From: Deltaproteobacteria bacterium | GTDB lineage: Bacteria > Bdellovibrionota_C > UBA2361 > SZUA-149 > JADYYL01 | Length of the DNA: 8,982 nt | Direction: 5' to 3' | NCBI GenBank assembly: GCA_020853655.1 | Contig: JADYYL010000137.1 | Coordinates: 1-8,982, forward strand | Shown here: positions 6,909 to 8,982 of the stretch, one piece after another | Numbering within the stretch: position 1 is the stretch's first letter | How the letters are laid out: each line of letters begins with the position of its first letter | Made by a program: the position numbers and the translations under genes | Notes under the pieces: model-generated | What the model was told of the DNA's origin: nothing | Databases searched by the model: none | What the model saw: only the letters and a program-made list of their open reading frames with translations

Positions 6909-7214
6909 CTACGCCGCGTCCTTCTCTTCATCAAGCGGAGCGAATTGAAGTCTGAGCCCTAGATTCTCCAGGATTTGAACTAGGCTCGACAACCGGGGGT
7001 TTCCCTCCTTCGAGAGCGTTCGATACAAACTCTCCCGGTTGAGCTTCGTTTCCTCGGCGAGTGTTCCGATCCCGCCATGCGCCTCGACGACCTGTCGAAG
7101 GCCGAGCAGAAATACCTCTTCGGAGTCTTCAAAACAGGCAGTCAGATAGGCAGCGGCCTCCTCGAGATCCAGAAGTCGCGCGTGTAGATCGTCGTTATAA
7201 CTTCTGAGTGGCAT
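6909..7214 (-). CDS. Antitoxin of RelE/ParE-type module, HTH protein (TIGR02684-like addiction module antidote)
   Basis: This 101-residue protein begins MPLRSY. Its pattern of EEAAAYLTACFED..EVFLLGLRQVVEAHGG followed by a helix-turn-helix (TLAEETKLNRESLYRTLSKEGNP, about 55-77) and LSSLVQILENLGLRLQF is the known layout of antidote proteins paired with TIGR02683 toxins. It should neutralise the toxin and bind DNA to repress its own operon. The start at 7214 is supported by GGAGG 9 nt upstream and by conservation of the Y..DL..RL opening; upstream in-frame ATGs to 7394 lie inside the toxin gene. It overlaps the toxin gene by 20 bp, so the two are translationally linked, toxin first. Confidence 0.88.
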   Translation of the reverse strand: MPLRSYNDDLHARLLDLEEAAAYLTACFEDSEEVFLLGLRQVVEAHGGIGTLAEETKLNRESLYRTLSKEGNPRLSSLVQILENLGLRLQFAPLDEEKDAA

Positions 7215-7527
7215 TCGTATAGTCCTCCCAAAGTCGTTTGGCGTATCGAATATCGCGATCCTGAGATCCTTTGTCGCCACCGCACAGAAGTGTGACCAGC
7301 CTGTCACCATCCCGACCGAAGTACACTCGGTAACCCGGACCAAAGGGAATGCGAAGTTCAAACACGCCGTCTCCGATGCCTTTGCAATCTCCAAAGTTGC
7401 CGAGCTGAACTCTATTCAATCGTGCGCGGATAATAGCTCGAGCCTTCCGATCGTTTAGCCCTTCGATCCACTCGGAGAAAGGACAACGTCCAGTACTCGT
7501 TTCGTAAATAACGAGTTGTTGATCCAT
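7195..7527 (-). CDS. RelE/ParE-family toxin (TIGR02683-like addiction module killer, HigB-type)
   Basis: This 110-residue protein shows the family landmarks in order: IYETSTGRCPFSEWIEGL, ARIRARL-type basic helix (IIRARLNRVQLGNFGDCKGIGDGVFELRI), GPGYRVYFGRDGD and LLCGGDKGSQDRDIRYAKRLW. In this family the basic helix and the GPGYRVYF strand form the core of the RNase-type or gyrase-type fold; which target applies cannot be told from sequence. Length is normal. It lies upstream of its antitoxin, as in higBA-like modules. The ATG at 7527 has no clear Shine-Dalgarno, consistent with weak toxin translation relative to the antitoxin. A perfect palindrome sits 6 bp before the start codon. Confidence 0.9.
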   Translation of the reverse strand: MDQQLVIYETSTGRCPFSEWIEGLNDRKARAIIRARLNRVQLGNFGDCKGIGDGVFELRIPFGPGYRVYFGRDGDRLVTLLCGGDKGSQDRDIRYAKRLWEDYTNATQKL

Positions 7528-7529
7528 AG

Positions 7530-7835
7530 TGTTGTAGCTTAAAAGCTACGGCATGTCAGGTTGGATTTGCGTTGGTTGTGACGGTCTCTGGCGAGGTGCT
7601 GTGCGAGAGTTCTACGTAGGTCGAGATCAAGCGGGCGTCCGACGACCCAGTCATTCGACTCGGTCCAAATCTCGAAGTGAGATCTGCGAATGTTGTGGTG
7701 GACGGCTGGCTACAAAGTAGTAATCGGAGGGTTGCGGGAGGTGTCTCAGGCGAGCAAAAACTCTTGGTTCTCGGCGTGCGGCGACACGAAGGGAATAGAA
7801 TCACAATCACAATCGGAGATGCGCCTCGCAAGTAA
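7530..7835 (+). pseudogene. Possible gene remnant interrupted by TAG
   Basis: The 380 bp between the toxin operator and the lipoprotein gene hold no intact gene. In one plus-strand frame, 71 codons (7620-7832) before a TAA at 7833-7835 read like real protein: VEIKRASDDPVIRLGPNLEV then VVVDGWLQSS, KLLVLGVRRHEGN and ITITIGDAPRK. Upstream of a TAG at 7617-7619 the same frame continues with ALVVTVSGEVLCESST. The hydrophobic/charged alternation suggests beta-strands. There is no ATG and no Shine-Dalgarno. It may be the decayed end of a gene truncated when the toxin-antitoxin module arrived; chance is not excluded. Confidence 0.3.
7534..7549. promoter_or_regulatory. Perfect palindrome, likely antitoxin operator
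   Basis: The plus strand reads GTAGCTTAAAAGCTAC, two 7-bp arms separated by 2 bp, ending 6 bp upstream of the toxin ATG. Antitoxins of this type bind such palindromes in their own promoter. It is too short and lacks a T-run for a terminator. The function is inferred from position and symmetry. Confidence 0.6.
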
Positions 7836-7930
7836 ACGAAGCGCTGAGCGACGGGCATGATTGAGATCATCCTAATTACTGCTCGAACGAACCCATAGTG
7901 ACGTTCCCGCAAGTCTATTGAGGAGCTCCC
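7836..7930. promoter_or_regulatory. Leader region of the SGNH lipoprotein gene
   Basis: This stretch should hold the promoter of the lipoprotein gene. It ends in AGGAG (7921-7925), 5 nt from the ATG at 7931. No convincing -35/-10 pair is seen. Confidence 0.4.
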
Positions 7931-8641
7931 ATGAGAATGTCGAAGGATACGTCGCGAGCGCATTTCTTATTTCGCTCGTTTTCGAACGCTGCTTTTCTCC
8001 TCTCCGTGCCACTGTTTCTAGGGTGTGGAGGCGAAACGAGTGGAAACGACTACCTTGCGCTCGGAGCGAGTGATGCGACCGGCATCGGCGCTGAACCGCT
8101 CAGCGAGGGGTATGTTTTTGAGATTGAACGAGGTCTCACTGATTTGGGAGAAGACGTCGTATTAGAGAATCTCGGAATCCCTGGCGCGACTGCGGACGAG
8201 ATCGAAGACGTCGCCCTTCAACTTGCGAACATACTCGATACTCCTGAACTGGTGACCCTCTGGGTTGGTTCCAACGATGTGGTGAGAGGAAGAACTGTTG
8301 AAGAGTTCGAAGGAGATCTTCAGGGAATCTTTTCCAAAATCAACGACATAAAGTCGAATGCGACGGTGGTGTTCGTCGCCACGGTTCCCGACCTCACCGC
8401 TCTTCCTCGATTCGTTGACGAGCCGAAAGCCGAAGTGACAACGGCTCGCATCCAGGCGTTCAACGCGGCGATTGTGCGCCAAGCTCAATCCGCCGGCGCG
8501 ACGGTACTCGATTTCTACGCGGAGCCGATCGAAAGCTTTCAGATTAGCGATGATGGGTTTCACCCCAACAATGCAGGCCATAAGCGGATTGGGGAGGTTT
8601 TTCTCGCGGCGATCAAGCCGACGCTACCGTTGGGTGACTGA
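7931..8641 (+). CDS. SGNH/GDSL-family hydrolase, predicted lipoprotein
   Basis: This 236-residue exported enzyme has an N-terminal basic and hydrophobic signal ending in LFLGC, a lipobox with C32 as the lipidated residue; G33, G34 and E35 at +2 to +4 do not show an inner-membrane retention Asp, so outer-membrane sorting is likely. The SGNH blocks are visible: ALGASDATG (nucleophile S47, GDSL variant GASD), NLGIPGAT (G82 or G85), VGSNDV (N115), and SDDGFHPNNAGH with D208 and H211 as the DxxH pair. All four catalytic elements are present, so an active esterase/lipase or polysaccharide deacetylase-type enzyme is expected; the substrate is not predictable. AGGAG 5 nt upstream supports this start. 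It stands alone, with about 95 bp upstream of it and 208 bp before the next gene. Confidence 0.92.
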   Translation: MRMSKDTSRAHFLFRSFSNAAFLLSVPLFLGCGGETSGNDYLALGASDATGIGAEPLSEGYVFEIERGLTDLGEDVVLENLGIPGATADEIEDVALQLANILDTPELVTLWVGSNDVVRGRTVEEFEGDLQGIFSKINDIKSNATVVFVATVPDLTALPRFVDEPKAEVTTARIQAFNAAIVRQAQSAGATVLDFYAEPIESFQISDDGFHPNNAGHKRIGEVFLAAIKPTLPLGD

Positions 8642-8677
8642 ACGCGTCATTTCATACAGCTCGTATGGCGCATGAGT

Positions 8678-8777
8678 AACAATGTAACGTCTTTCTGGCA
8701 TCCAACAGATTTGCCGTTTAGGCCGGAAAATAAGCCGTGATCGTCACTATCGTGCTGGTACTCCAAACAATGTAACG
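8678..8777. repeat. 12-bp direct repeat AACAATGTAACG, two copies
   Basis: Identical copies lie at 8678-8689 and 8766-8777, 88 bp apart start to start. They could be regulator-binding sites upstream of the next gene or chance. Confidence 0.4.
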
Positions 8778-8819
8778 GACATGCACTCTGTCGCTTCCTG
8801 ATTCCGACCTACACTCCGG

Positions 8820-8839
8820 ACTGAGAAATTGTTCTCAGT
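8820..8839 (+). promoter_or_regulatory. Perfect 8-bp inverted repeat at the Shine-Dalgarno of the next gene
   Basis: ACTGAGAA and TTCTCAGT flank a 4-nt loop ATTG, and the right arm ends directly before GGAGG (8840-8844). As RNA this would be a short hairpin next to the ribosome binding site; as DNA it could be an operator. Confidence 0.5.
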
Positions 8840-8849
8840 GGAGGTAAGT

Positions 8850-8982
8850 ATGAATCGAAGAGTGAGTGCTTTCAGATATGTCGCGCTGTTCAGTGCGTTC
8901 TTTCTTCCTGCGGCGGTTATCGCCCCGCTGCGGTCGGCGGACGCAGCAGGAACGTTGACCCCCGTTGGATCGGTAGAACTTC
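8850..8982 (+). CDS. N-terminus of an exported protein, truncated by window end
   Basis: The 44 visible residues start MNRRVSAFRYVALFSAFFLP, a basic n-region and hydrophobic core, with likely signal peptidase I cleavage near ADAAG (about residue 33). The mature start reads GTLTPVGSVEL, which resembles the beginning of VIT-domain (inter-alpha-trypsin-like) surface proteins of Proteobacteria, but too little is present to decide. GGAGG 5 nt upstream of ATG supports the start. The rest lies beyond the window. Confidence 0.7.
   Translation, partial: MNRRVSAFRYVALFSAFFLPAAVIAPLRSADAAGTLTPVGSVEL

Larger units (their letters stand above)
8642..8849. other. Intergenic region between two exported-protein genes
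   Basis: This 208-bp stretch contains a short CATAC/GTATG inverted repeat just after the lipoprotein stop (no T-run, so a weak terminator at best), a 12-bp direct repeat and an inverted repeat before the next gene. No coding frame is evident. Confidence 0.5.

Noticed and set aside
7857..7870. ATGAT-TGAG-ATCAT short inverted repeat upstream of the lipoprotein gene
   Set aside because: A 5-bp arm is too short to separate from chance and no T-run or promoter context supports it.
7556..7963. Minus-strand frame of 135 residues across the gap
   Set aside because: Its Ser/Arg/Thr-rich composition has no motif, and it runs into the start of the SGNH gene; it looks like noise.

Overview
The window looks like chromosomal DNA from a moderately GC-rich Gram-negative bacterium. 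The best clues are a lipobox-bearing SGNH hydrolase, a type IVb (Flp-like) prepilin leader of the 'GQSMTE' kind common in Myxococcota and other former Deltaproteobacteria, and an HTTM membrane protein. A Myxococcota-like or related origin is an inference. No rRNA, tRNA, transposase or phage genes are visible.

Left half (1-5525, all on the minus strand): four genes read right to left and look like one operon. First is an HTTM-domain membrane protein related to vitamin K-dependent gamma-carboxylase (5525-4038). It overlaps by 4 bp (ATGA) the second gene (4041-2614), an unusual surface protein built from a prepilin leader and helix, an acidic linker, a 229-residue Thr/Pro/Ala stalk and 43 uninterrupted Gly-Pro-X collagen-like triplets. 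After 35 bp comes an FAD oxidoreductase resembling UDP-galactopyranose mutase/PRK07208 (2578-1052). It overlaps by 4 bp (GTGA) an ArnT/PMT-type GT-C glycosyltransferase that runs off the left edge (1055 to beyond 1). Read together, this looks like a structural gene for a pilin-anchored collagen/mucin-like fibre packed with candidate modifying enzymes. The glycosyltransferase could decorate the Thr-rich stalk. This is the most novel part of the window.

Middle (5526-6908): a short divergent intergenic region separates the operon from a plus-strand polytopic membrane protein with conserved-looking histidines and no recognised function (5623-6792, possibly from GTG 5596).

Right half (6909-8982): a toxin-antitoxin pair on the minus strand (RelE/ParE-family toxin 7527-7195, HTH antitoxin 7214-6909) has a perfect 16-bp palindrome directly upstream that is a likely autoregulatory operator. 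A roughly 380-bp stretch follows without an intact gene; it contains a protein-like but stop-interrupted frame that may be a gene remnant. A secreted SGNH/GDSL lipoprotein hydrolase (7931-8641) follows on the plus strand. Last is the start of a second exported protein (8850 onwards), preceded by a perfect 8-bp inverted repeat touching its Shine-Dalgarno sequence.
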